The notes under the pieces were generated by a model. That model worked only from the letters and a program-made list of their open reading frames with translations, ran no database searches and was not told the DNA's origin. The position numbers and the translations under genes are program-made. From NCBI GenBank assembly GCA_025964695.1, contig JAOPYK010000002.1, positions 1-64,000 on the forward strand: 64,000 bases of DNA, in the 5' to 3' direction. Each line of letters opens with the position of its first letter. Position 1 is the first letter of the stretch. Shown here in pieces: positions 55,036-63,060 of the stretch. The stretch comes from Streptosporangiaceae bacterium. Lineage in GTDB: Bacteria > Actinomycetota > Actinomycetes > Streptosporangiales > Streptosporangiaceae.

Positions 55036-55638
55036 ATGTCGCCCAGACCCACTCTGCGCCTGACCCGCGCCTCGGTCTTCGCCGGCGTCTGCGTGACGCT
55101 GGCCACCGCGGGCCATGCCGCCGTGTCCCATGTGATGGTCGCGCCCTGGGCGATCGGGCTGGGTTTCGCGGCCGTCCTCTCGGTGGCATGGGTGCTGACC
55201 GAGACGGAGCGATCCCTGGCCACCATCCTGGGTGGGCTCCTCGGCGGCCAGTTCGTGTTCCACGCACTCTTCACCGCGGGCCATCCGGGGCTCTCGGCGA
55301 TGCACCACTCCGGGCCTCCCGTCCTGATGACCGACGGCATGACCGGCGGCCATGGCGGCACCAGCATGACGCTGGCGCACCTGACGGCGGCCGTGGTGTC
55401 GGCCTGGTGGCTGCGGCGGGGTGAGCGCGCCGTCTGGCGGCTGGCCCGGCGGGTGGCCGCTCTGGCCGGCCGGCCGCTGTGGGCTCGGACGGCGCTGCTG
55501 GACTCCGCTCCGGTCGTACCTCCGGCTCGCGCCTTCTCCCGTACCTCCCCTCCGGCCCGGCCACGTTCCGCCGCCCTGCGGAACTCGGTGGTCCGACGGG
55601 GCCCTCCGTTCCGTCCGACGGCACTCGCGCGCGGCTGA
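55036..55638 (+). CDS. Membrane protein of the copper-associated cluster
   Basis: A 200-residue integral protein with about four helices (SVFAGVCVTLATAGHAAVSH, PWAIGLGFAAVLSVAWVL, SLATILGGLLGGQFVFHALF, TLAHLTAAVVSAWWL). A His/Met-rich loop (HPGLSAMHHSG, HGGTSM) could bind copper. A basic Pro/Arg tail follows. It precedes YcnI and CopC genes, as is frequent in actinobacterial copper clusters. ATG 55036 is used. Confidence 0.75.
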   Translation: MSPRPTLRLTRASVFAGVCVTLATAGHAAVSHVMVAPWAIGLGFAAVLSVAWVLTETERSLATILGGLLGGQFVFHALFTAGHPGLSAMHHSGPPVLMTDGMTGGHGGTSMTLAHLTAAVVSAWWLRRGERAVWRLARRVAALAGRPLWARTALLDSAPVVPPARAFSRTSPPARPRSAALRNSVVRRGPPFRPTALARG

Positions 55639-55700
55639 GGCCGTGCGCCGGGCGCCCCTGCCCTCGGACATCCAAGAACGTCGTCGAACGGAGAGAACCC

Positions 55701-56507
55701 ATGTCCATGCCCATGTCCTTAACGCTGCCTTCAGGGTCGCTGTCTTCAACACCGTCCTCGTCGCCGTCCTCGTCGCCATCCTGGTCGCCATCCTGGTCGG
55801 GGCGTGACCGGCGGAGTACGCGGCTCGCCGCGGTCGGCGGGACCGCCGCGCTGACCCTGCTGCTCATGGCGGGACCGGCCGCCGCCCATGTCACCGCTAA
55901 TCCGGACACGGCGGAGCAGGGCTCCTACAGCAAGGTGTCGTTCCGGGTGCCCAACGAGCAGGCCTCCGCGCAGACCACGGGCGTCGAGGTCGACCTGCCG
56001 CTGGACCACCCGATCGCGGCCGTGTCGGTCCGACCGGTCCCCGGCTGGACCGTCAAGGTCGCCAAGACCAAGCTGGCCGCCCCGATCAAGTCCGACGACG
56101 GCGAGATCACCCAGGCGGTCTCCCGGATCACCTGGACCGGGGGGTCGATCGCGCCGGGGCAGTTCCAGGAGTTCGACGTATCGATGGGCCCGCTGCCCAC
56201 AGACACCGACCGGCTCATGTTCAAGGCGGCGCAGACCTACTCGGGCGGTGAGGTCGTGCACTGGGACCAGGACCCGGGCAACGGCGGCCAGGAACCCGAC
56301 CATCCCGCACCGGTGCTCCGGCTTACCCCGAAGAGCAGCGGTGGCGGGCACATGATGACCGCCCAGGTCCCCATCGCCAAGGCGGCCACGCCGGCCAATG
56401 CCGACGACGGCACTGCCCGTTTGCTGGGCGCCCTCGGGCTCGCGGTGGGGGCGATCGGCATCGCCGTGGGCGGGCTCGGCCTGGCCCGGGCCCGGAACCG
56501 GTCGTGA
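55701..56507 (+). CDS. YcnI-like copper-binding protein (DUF1775)
   Basis: A protein of up to 268 residues. A signal helix (AALTLLLMAGPAAAHVTANP) ends so that the mature protein starts with His, the copper ligand of YcnI. The DUF1775 beta-sandwich follows (SFRVPNEQASAQTTGVEVDL, WTGGSIAPGQFQEF) and then a C-terminal helix (GALGLAVGAIGIAVGGLGLA). ATG 55701 follows GGAGAG, but the first 35 codons are unusual (one TTA, poor GC3, SSPSWSP repeats). The true N-terminus may therefore differ. The stop overlaps the GTG of the CopC gene. Confidence 0.82.
   Translation: MSMPMSLTLPSGSLSSTPSSSPSSSPSWSPSWSGRDRRSTRLAAVGGTAALTLLLMAGPAAAHVTANPDTAEQGSYSKVSFRVPNEQASAQTTGVEVDLPLDHPIAAVSVRPVPGWTVKVAKTKLAAPIKSDDGEITQAVSRITWTGGSIAPGQFQEFDVSMGPLPTDTDRLMFKAAQTYSGGEVVHWDQDPGNGGQEPDHPAPVLRLTPKSSGGGHMMTAQVPIAKAATPANADDGTARLLGALGLAVGAIGIAVGGLGLARARNRS
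55752..55799. repeat. Four 12-bp tandem repeats in the YcnI 5' end
   Basis: CCGTCCTCGTCG twice, then CCATCCTGGTCG twice, without gaps. In another frame these encode a hydrophobic LVAVLVAILVAILVGA stretch ending in a stop at 55805-55807. Confidence 0.9.
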
Positions 56508-57061
56508 GACGCCCCGCCGTACGGTCCGCGGCGATCATGTCCTGGGTCCTGCTGGCCCTCGCCGTGACCGCCGGGCCAGCGTCCGCGCACACCTCGCTGA
56601 AGGCGGCCTCACCGGCGATCGGCTCGACGGTGTCACCGCCGAGCCGGATCGTGCTGACCTTCGTCGATCCGGTCGGTTTTCCGCAAGTGGTCCTCAGCGA
56701 CGCGGCTGGCGGCCGGCACGAGTCCGGCAAGGCACAGGCCGTGGACAACACGGTGACCGAGCAGGTGAGCGGACCGCTGTCGTCGGGCATCTACACGGTG
56801 GGGTGGCGGGTCGTCGCCACGGACGGGCATCCGGTCAGCGGCCAGTACCGGTTCATCGTCGCCGGCGGCACGTCGGCCGTCCCGGGGGCCGGGCCGGTGG
56901 CGGGACCGGACGGGAGCGCCTCGTCCCGGACGGCCACTCCCGGCACGGGATCGTCCGGCACCGGCTGGTGGTGGGCGGGCCTCGGCGCCCTCCTGCTCGC
57001 GGGCTTGGCCGCCGGCATCGTCTTCGCCCGCCGGACTCTCCGGCCCGACGGCCGGGCCTGA
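56504..57061 (+). CDS. CopC-domain copper resistance protein
   Basis: A 185-residue exported protein. The signal peptide ends ASAHTSLKA, giving the N-terminal His copper ligand. The CopC beta-barrel contains a second His in [14 protein letters not shown] Gly/Ser/Thr linker and a C-terminal membrane helix ([20 protein letters not shown]) anchor it. GTG 56504 overlaps the YcnI stop. The CopD partner domain is absent. It probably shuttles copper with YcnI. Confidence 0.9.
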   Translation: MRRPAVRSAAIMSWVLLALAVTAGPASAHTSLKAASPAIGSTVSPPSRIVLTFVDPVGFPQVVLSDAAGGRHESGKAQAVDNTVTEQVSGPLSSGIYTVGWRVVATDGHPVSGQYRFIVAGGTSAVPGAGPVAGPDGSASSRTATPGTGSSGTGWWWAGLGALLLAGLAAGIVFARRTLRPDGRA

Positions 57062-57074
57062 CCACCCCTGCCTT

Positions 57075-57119
57075 CTCCGTGACCGTGCATCGATCGGCGA
57101 TCGATGCACGGTCACGGAG
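57075..57119 (+). terminator. Very strong hairpin terminator after the CopC gene
   Basis: Perfect 21-base arms with a 3-base loop GGC, beginning 14 bases after the CopC stop. The sequence contains the overlapping ATCGAT elements. It separates the copper operon from the thiolase gene. Confidence 0.85.
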
Positions 57120-57200
57120 GCCGGAACCTCAGACAAGCGCTTGCTCAGTGCCGGAGCTAAGCTGCTTACCGAATCATCTTCGGATCTGGAGGCAACGGCG

Positions 57201-58400
57201 ATGGGCACAAGCCAGGGCAACCGCACCTTCGTGGTCGGCGTGGGCATGACCAAGTTCGAGAAGCCGGGCTCCCGCGACTGGGAGTACCCGGACATGGCCA
57301 AGGAGGCCGTGGGGAAGGCACTCGAAGACGCCGGGATCTCCTATGACCAGGTCGAACAAGCATACGCGGGCTCGATGTACGGCTCGATGGGCCAGCGCGC
57401 CCTCTACGAGACGGGGATGACCGGCATCCCGGTGATGACGGTGGCCAACGCGTGCGCCACCGGCTCCAGTGCGCTGTTCCTCGCCCGGCAGGCGATCAAG
57501 GGCGGGCTGGCCGACTGCGTCCTCGCCCTGGGCATGGAGAAGATGCAGAAGGGCTCGCTGGGCGCGGGGATCGGGCAGTCCAAGGTCACCATCGTCGACT
57601 TCCACCTCGACTCGATGGTGAAGGGCCGCCCTTGGGAGGCCGCCGCGCCGATGCCGCAGATGTTCGGCAACGCGGGCCGCGAGCACATGGAGAAGTACGG
57701 CTCGACGCCCGACCACTTCGCCTGGATCGGCTGGAAGAACCACAAGCATTCGGTGAACAACCCGTACGCCCAGTTCCAGACCGAGTACAGCCTCGACGAC
57801 GTCAAGAACGCCAAGATGATCTTTGAGCCGCTGACCAAGCTGCAGTGCTCGCCGACCTCCGACGGAGCGGCGGCGGCGATCGTGGCGAGTGAGCGGTTCG
57901 TGGACGAACACGACCTGTGGGACCAGGCGATCGAGATCGCCGGCCATCACATCGCCACCGACACCCCCGACAGCTTCGCCGACAATTCCTCGATCCAGGT
58001 GGTGGGCTTCGGGGTCTCGCAGCGCGCCGCGCACCAGGCGATGGAGGAGGCGGAGGTGAGCATCGGGGACGTCGACGTCATCGAGTTGCACGACTGCTTC
58101 AGCGCCAACGAGCTCATCACCTACGAGGCGCTGGGCATGGCCCCGGTCGGCGAGGCGCACAAGCTGGTCGATGCGCAGGCCACCACCTATGGTGGCACGT
58201 GGGTGGTGAACCCGTCCGGCGGCCTGATCTCCAAGGGCCACCCGCTCGGCGCCACCGGCATCGCCCAGTGCGCAGAGCTCACCTGGCAGCTTCGCGGCCA
58301 GGCCGGCAATCGCCAGGTCGAGGGGGCCCGCGTCGCCCTGCAGCACAACATCGGGCTCGGCAGCGCCTGCGCCGTCGCCGTGTACAAGCAGGCCCGCTGA
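57201..58400 (+). CDS. Lipid-transfer/SCP-x type thiolase
   Basis: A 399-residue thiolase-fold enzyme. The reactive Cys is in [12 protein letters not shown], the second His in [10 protein letters not shown] and the third motif is [14 protein letters not shown]. Members act on steroid side chains or branched acyl-CoA, often with a DUF35 partner, which is absent here. ATG 57201 has GGAGG 8 bases upstream. A TetR gene follows. Confidence 0.88.
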   Translation: MGTSQGNRTFVVGVGMTKFEKPGSRDWEYPDMAKEAVGKALEDAGISYDQVEQAYAGSMYGSMGQRALYETGMTGIPVMTVANACATGSSALFLARQAIKGGLADCVLALGMEKMQKGSLGAGIGQSKVTIVDFHLDSMVKGRPWEAAAPMPQMFGNAGREHMEKYGSTPDHFAWIGWKNHKHSVNNPYAQFQTEYSLDDVKNAKMIFEPLTKLQCSPTSDGAAAAIVASERFVDEHDLWDQAIEIAGHHIATDTPDSFADNSSIQVVGFGVSQRAAHQAMEEAEVSIGDVDVIELHDCFSANELITYEALGMAPVGEAHKLVDAQATTYGGTWVVNPSGGLISKGHPLGATGIAQCAELTWQLRGQAGNRQVEGARVALQHNIGLGSACAVAVYKQAR

Positions 58401-58441
58401 CCACCCGGACCGCGATTTCCACTGACTCGCCATCGCGATTG

Positions 58442-58455
58442 CTACTGGACAGTAG
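58442..58455. promoter_or_regulatory. Palindrome upstream of the TetR gene
   Basis: CTACTG and CAGTAG around GA, 25 bases before the TetR start codon. This fits autoregulation by the encoded TetR protein. Confidence 0.5.
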
Positions 58456-58479
58456 GTCGGGGCTTGATACCGTTCGACC

Positions 58480-59124
58480 GTGGACACCTCGGCCTTCCTC
58501 GACACGCTGCCACGCGGACGCCATCGCCTGACCCGGGAAGAGGTCGTCGCCTCGCAGCGCGGCCGGCTACTGCTGGGCATGGCCGAAGCGGTCGCGGAGA
58601 AGGGTTACATCCGGACTTCCGTCGCTGAAGTGCTCAAACGCGTACATGTGTCGCGTGAGACGTTCTACGAGCATTTCGCCGACAAGGAGGCTTGTTTTCT
58701 GGCCGCCTTCGACAAGGCCGGCGAACTGCTGGAGGCCGGTGTCCGCGAGGCGGCCGGGACACCGGACCTGCCCGCGATGGAGCGCTTCGACCGGGCACTG
58801 ACGGCCTATCTCGACCTGATGGCGCGGGAACCGGCGCTGGCCAAGATGTTCCTCACCGAGATCTACGCCGCGGGCCCGGCCGCCGCGGATCGCCGGTTCG
58901 AGGTCCAGCGGCGCTGGGTCAACCTGTTCACCGATATCCTCACCGCCGACGAGGGCTGGCGCACGCTGCCGGACCCGCGTTTCGCCTGCAACCTCGTGGT
59001 CGGCGGGGTGGGCGCGATGGTCACGGCCCGGGTGGCCGTTGACGGCCACGCTTCGCTGCCCGCTCTGCGCGAGCCCGTACTGGCGCTGATCCAGTCCGTG
59101 CTCGACCGGCGATCCGGTCACTGA
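58480..59124 (+). CDS. TetR-family regulator
   Basis: A 214-residue regulator. The N-terminal HTH (about residues 28-75) reads AEAVAEKGYIRTSVAEVLKR and HVSRETFYEHFADKEACFLA; the C-terminal ligand domain is helical. No ribosome-binding site precedes GTG 58480, and a TANNNT element (TACCGT, 58468-58473) lies 6 bases upstream, so translation may be leaderless. It probably controls the adjacent thiolase gene and itself. Confidence 0.87.
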   Translation: MDTSAFLDTLPRGRHRLTREEVVASQRGRLLLGMAEAVAEKGYIRTSVAEVLKRVHVSRETFYEHFADKEACFLAAFDKAGELLEAGVREAAGTPDLPAMERFDRALTAYLDLMAREPALAKMFLTEIYAAGPAAADRRFEVQRRWVNLFTDILTADEGWRTLPDPRFACNLVVGGVGAMVTARVAVDGHASLPALREPVLALIQSVLDRRSGH

Positions 59125-59136
59125 TCGCAGACCGGG

Positions 59137-60489
59137 TCAGCCCCGGAACGTCGTCAGGATGTCGTCGAACATCCGGACGCTCGGCGTCCAGCGGTCCTCA
59201 GGGGCCACGAACAGCAGGTCGTAGTCTCCCACCCGGCTCTGCAGCGCGTGCGTGCCGAGCCAGGTGTACTCCCACTCGGCGCCGGTGCCGGCGGGTCGGT
59301 CCGCGGCCTCCAGCCGGATGGTCCGGTAGTGGGCGTACCGGCTGCGCTGCTCGGCGGCCCGCAGGTCGCCCAGCGGATCCCCCGCCGTGGGGGCGATCCG
59401 GACATAGCGATTCATTCGCGGATCGGACCAGTAGATGCCATCGGCCCGGACGGTGCGCCGCCAGCCGAGGGGGATGCCCACCGAGTAACCGGCGGCTTCC
59501 CGGTAGCCGGCCATTCCCGCCGCCGCGACGGCCTCCCGCAACCGTACGGTGTCGCTCGATCCCACCGCGGTCCAGCGCGACGACCAGGTGCCACCTGCGG
59601 CGACGAGGGCGGCGAGCACCGAGACCGTGGCCAGCGCGCCGATCCGGGGCAGCATCCGGGCCGGGCCGGTGCGCTCCCCGGTCTCCAGCCGGTCGAAGAG
59701 CCGGGCCGTCTGGTCTGCGGTGAGCCGCTCGGCCGGGTCCTTGCGCAGCAACCCGTCGATCACCACCCGCAGCCCGCCCGCATGTTCCGGCGGCTCGTAA
59801 GGGTCGAGCAGCACCGCCATCAGTGACGCCAGCGCGTCGCCCCTGGCGTACGGAGGGCGGCCCTCGACGGCGGCGTACAGCATCGCGCCGAGCGACCACA
59901 GGTCGGACGCCTCGGTGATCGGCTTACTGCTCGCCTGCTCCGGAGAGACGTATGCGGGCGAGCCCTCCAGCGGAGCACGCGAGCCCACATCGTTGCGGTG
60001 GACCGCCAGCCCGAAGTCGGTGAGCACGACCCGGCCGTCGACGGCGAGCAGCACGTTGCTGGGCTTGACGTCCCGGTGCAACAGGCCGACCGCGTGCGCG
60101 GCGACCAGCACCGACAGCACCTGGCGGCCGATCGCGGCCGCCCGCTGCGGCGGCAGCCGCCCGCCCTGGTCGATGAGCCGCTGCAGGGAGGAGCCGTGGA
60201 CCAGCTCCATCACGATCCATGGACGGCCGTCCTGCTCGACGATGTCATGGACGGTGATCACGCCCGGGTGGTCGAGCATGGCGGTGGCGCGGGCCTCGCT
60301 GAGCACGCGGTGATAAAGCAGCACGCGCTCGCCGACCCTCAGCTGTCCGGGCAGGGACACCTCTTTGACCGCGACGTCCCGGTCGAGCACTTCGTCGTGG
60401 GCCCGCCACACGGTGCCCATACCGCCCCTGCCGACCACGGTGAGTAGGCGGTATCGCTCTCGGAGCAGAATTCCACGCACGCCCCCCAT
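59137..60489 (-). CDS. Ser/Thr protein kinase with single membrane helix
   Basis: A 450-residue kinase. The Gly-loop GRGGMGTVWRA is near residue 20, the Lys is in VAVKEV, the loop is HRDVKPSN, DFG is present, and the segment is GSPAYVSPEQ. A helix (IGALATVSVLAALVAAGGTW, about residue 290) leads to an extracellular sensor domain of about 130 residues (GYSVGIPLGWRRT, EWEYTWLGTHAL). That sensor resembles those in other actinobacterial kinases. It is divergent from the MFS operon. Confidence 0.88.
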   Translation of the reverse strand: MGGVRGILLRERYRLLTVVGRGGMGTVWRAHDEVLDRDVAVKEVSLPGQLRVGERVLLYHRVLSEARATAMLDHPGVITVHDIVEQDGRPWIVMELVHGSSLQRLIDQGGRLPPQRAAAIGRQVLSVLVAAHAVGLLHRDVKPSNVLLAVDGRVVLTDFGLAVHRNDVGSRAPLEGSPAYVSPEQASSKPITEASDLWSLGAMLYAAVEGRPPYARGDALASLMAVLLDPYEPPEHAGGLRVVIDGLLRKDPAERLTADQTARLFDRLETGERTGPARMLPRIGALATVSVLAALVAAGGTWSSRWTAVGSSDTVRLREAVAAAGMAGYREAAGYSVGIPLGWRRTVRADGIYWSDPRMNRYVRIAPTAGDPLGDLRAAEQRSRYAHYRTIRLEAADRPAGTGAEWEYTWLGTHALQSRVGDYDLLFVAPEDRWTPSVRMFDDILTTFRG

Positions 60490-60569
60490 GTCGTCTTTAT
60501 GCGGCTGATCGCGCCCATGGCACGCCCGCTGATTCGAAGATCATTGATTACCGCATTCCGGACTATGGA

Positions 60570-60598
60570 TTGACGTGATATCACGACATGTATTTAGT
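60570..60598 (+). promoter_or_regulatory. Promoter of the MFS-MarR operon
   Basis: TTGACG at 60570-60575 and, at 17 bases, TTTAGT at 60593-60598. The -10 region overlaps the inverted repeat at 60595-60614. Confidence 0.5.
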
Positions 60599-60614
60599 TA
60601 GCACTGAGCAACTA
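60595..60614 (+). promoter_or_regulatory. Candidate MarR operator
   Basis: TAGTT and AACTA flank a 10-base centre (AGCACTGAGC), overlapping the -10 box of the MFS promoter and ending 16 bases before the start codon. Confidence 0.5.
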
Positions 60615-60629
60615 GCCGGAGGCGAGACC

Positions 60630-62348
60630 ATGGACGATCACGCCGGCCGCTACAAATGGGTGGCACTGAGCAACACCACGCTCGGCATGCTGCTCGCGAT
60701 GATCAACTCCTCGATCGTGATCATTTCGCTGCCCGCGATTTTCCGGGGAATCCGATTGAACCCACTCGAACCCGGCAATGTGAGCTATCTGCTGTGGGTC
60801 CTGATGGGCTACATGCTGGTCGTGGCCGTCCTCGTCGTCACGCTCGGGCGGCTGGGCGACATGGTCGGCCGGGTCAAGATCTACAACGCCGGTTTCGCGG
60901 TGTTCACCGCCGGTACGATCCTGCTCGCCCTGGACCCGTTCACGGGCGGCGGCGGGGCGGTCTGGCTGATCGTGTGGCGGGTGGTCCAGGGCGTCGGCGG
61001 CGCGATGCTGATGGCAAACGCCGCGGCGATCCTGACCGACGCGTTCCCCTCGAACCAACGCGGCATGGCGATGGGCACCAACCAGGTCGCGGGCATTGCC
61101 GGCTCGTTCCTGGGTCTCGTCGCGGGCGGCCTGCTGAGCGAGGTCAACTGGCGGCTCACGTTCTTCGTCTCGGCCCCCATCGGCATCATCGGCACCATCT
61201 GGGCCTACCGGAGCCTGCGCGAGACCTCCGTCCGCTCCGCCGTACGGCTGGACTGGCTGGGCAACATCACCTTCGCCGTCGGCCTGACCGCGCTGCTGGC
61301 GGCCATCACCTACGGGATCCAGCCGTACGGAGGGCACGCGCAGGGCTGGACCAATCCGTGGGTGCTGGCCGGCCTCATCGGCGGCGTGGTCACCCTCATC
61401 GCCTTCTGCGTGGTCGAGAGCCGGGTCGCCGAGCCCATGTTCCATCTGGGGCTCTTCCGCATCCGGGCCTTCGCGACCGGAAACGCCGCCGGGCTGTTGA
61501 CCGCCGTCGCCCGTGGCGGCATGCAGTTCATGCTGATCATCTGGCTGCAGGGCATCTGGCTTCCGCTGCACGGCTACGACTTCGAGGCCACCCCGCTGTG
61601 GGCGGGCATCTACCTGCTGCCGCTGACCCTGGGCTTCCTGGCCGCCGGGCCGGTGTCGGGCTGGCTGTCGGACCGGCACGGCGCCCGGGTGTTCGCCTCC
61701 GGCGGCGCGATGCTGGCCGCGCTGTCCTTCCTGGGGCTCCTGCTGATCCCCACCGATTTCGGGTACGGCTGGTTCGCGCTCCTGATCTTTCTGAACGGCG
61801 TCGGGTTCGGGCTCTTCCAGGCGCCCAACGCCACCGCCATCATGAACAGCGTCCCGGCCGGTCAGCGCGGCGCGGCCGGCGGTATGGCGGCGACCTTCAT
61901 GAACGCGGGAATGGTCCTGTCGATCGGAGTGTTCTTCTCATTGATGGTCGCGGGACTGTCCAACAGCCTCCCGCGGACCCTGACGGGCGGTCTCACCTCG
62001 CACGGGGTCCCGCCGGACGTGGCACAACAGGTCGGCTCCCTTCCCCCGGTCGGCACACTGTTCGCCGCCTTCCTCGGTTACAACCCGATCCAGAACCTGC
62101 TGCGGCCCAGCGGCACGCTGGACCGGCTTCCGGCCGCGGACGCCCACGAGCTGACCGGGCACCGCTACTTCCCCGAGCTGATCTCCGGCCCGTTCCATCA
62201 GGGCCTGGTCATCGTGTTCGGCTTGGCCATCGTCATGTCGCTGGCCGCCGCGCTCGCCTCGGTGCTGCGCGGACGGCAGTTCATCCACCAAGATGAGCCC
62301 CAGGTGCCCACCGCACCTCTCAGCGAAGCCGGGCGCACGACGGGATGA
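60630..62348 (+). CDS. MFS efflux transporter, DHA2 family
   Basis: A 572-residue, 14-helix transporter. The N-terminus reads YKWVALSNTTLGMLLAMINS (DHA2), with motif A in LGRLGDMVGRVKIYN and motif C-like GVGGAMLMANAAAIL. A large extracytoplasmic loop precedes the last helix (HELTGHRYFPELISGPFH). ATG 60630 has GGAGGCGA upstream. The stop overlaps the MarR start (ATGA), so regulator and pump are coupled. Confidence 0.9.
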   Translation: MDDHAGRYKWVALSNTTLGMLLAMINSSIVIISLPAIFRGIRLNPLEPGNVSYLLWVLMGYMLVVAVLVVTLGRLGDMVGRVKIYNAGFAVFTAGTILLALDPFTGGGGAVWLIVWRVVQGVGGAMLMANAAAILTDAFPSNQRGMAMGTNQVAGIAGSFLGLVAGGLLSEVNWRLTFFVSAPIGIIGTIWAYRSLRETSVRSAVRLDWLGNITFAVGLTALLAAITYGIQPYGGHAQGWTNPWVLAGLIGGVVTLIAFCVVESRVAEPMFHLGLFRIRAFATGNAAGLLTAVARGGMQFMLIIWLQGIWLPLHGYDFEATPLWAGIYLLPLTLGFLAAGPVSGWLSDRHGARVFASGGAMLAALSFLGLLLIPTDFGYGWFALLIFLNGVGFGLFQAPNATAIMNSVPAGQRGAAGGMAATFMNAGMVLSIGVFFSLMVAGLSNSLPRTLTGGLTSHGVPPDVAQQVGSLPPVGTLFAAFLGYNPIQNLLRPSGTLDRLPAADAHELTGHRYFPELISGPFHQGLVIVFGLAIVMSLAAALASVLRGRQFIHQDEPQVPTAPLSEAGRTTG

Positions 62349-62794
62349 TCAGTATGATGACCCAGGATCTGACGGACGCCGAACTCGCCGCCCGGCTCCG
62401 GTTGGCACTGGCCAGGCTCACCCGGCGGTTGCGGCAGCACACTCCGCAGAGTCTCAGTTCGAGTCAGGTGTCGACACTGGCCAGCGTCGAGGAACTCGAG
62501 CCGGTGCGGCTGAGCGACCTGGCCGTCGTCGAGGGTGTCAGCCTTCCCACTCAGAGCCGGGTCGTCGCCTCGCTGGAGAGGCACCGGCTGCTCGTGCGCA
62601 AGCCGGACCCCGACGACGGGCGGGCCGCCCAGCTGCACATCACCGCGATAGGCCGCGAGCGGCTCGAACAGCTCCGCACGGAGCGGTCGGCCTTCCTCGT
62701 CGAGCGTCTGAGCACACTGACCGAAGCCCAGCGCACCGCGCTGGCCGATGCCCTCGACGCCCTGGAGATCCTGGCCAAAGGCGAGCGCGCATAG
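62345..62794 (+). CDS. MarR-family regulator
   Basis: A 149-residue winged-helix protein (SQVSTLASVEELEPVRLSDL, LPTQSRVVASLERHRLLVRK with the wing DPDDGRAAQL). It should repress the upstream MFS gene from the repeat near 60595-60614 and be relieved by the pumped compound. ATG 62345 overlaps the MFS stop. Confidence 0.9.
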   Translation: MISMMTQDLTDAELAARLRLALARLTRRLRQHTPQSLSSSQVSTLASVEELEPVRLSDLAVVEGVSLPTQSRVVASLERHRLLVRKPDPDDGRAAQLHITAIGRERLEQLRTERSAFLVERLSTLTEAQRTALADALDALEILAKGERA

Positions 62795-62802
62795 GTTCAC
62801 CC

Positions 62803-62922
62803 GAATGCGGGCACCATGATGTACGGTGCTACCAGCACTGGATCTCCCGCTCTGCGGTGGCAGTGCTGTCGGTGGCCTACCGCTCCTCGCGCAGGAATGA
62901 GGGCGTCGCCCGGCCGATCTGA
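62803..62922 (+). pseudogene. Possible relic of a transposase
   Basis: In one frame about 39 residues read HHDVRCYQHWISRSAVAVLS and [17 protein letters not shown], ending in a stop at 62920-62922. The pattern VRxYxxW followed by xxxxxAxAxxS recalls the C-terminal part of IS701/IS4-type transposases. The match is loose and no flanking inverted repeats were recognised. Confidence 0.3.
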
Positions 62923-63021
62923 GTGCCGCGGCGTTCCACTCACTCATCTTCATCGATTCATCAATTGATTTTGACCTACCGCGTAGTGCATCCAAGCCAT
63001 ACGCGAGCGTTCTCCGGGATT

Positions 63022-63040
63022 TGTGCCGCACTACGGCACA
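63022..63040 (+). promoter_or_regulatory. Hairpin in the rho leader
   Basis: TGTGCCG and CGGCACA pair around a 5-base loop, ending 20 bases before the TTG start. It could influence translation of rho. Further upstream an AT-rich patch (62950-62970) includes the palindrome ATCAATTGAT followed by TTGACC. Confidence 0.4.
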
Positions 63041-63060
63041 CCCGCGAAAGGAACCCCCCT

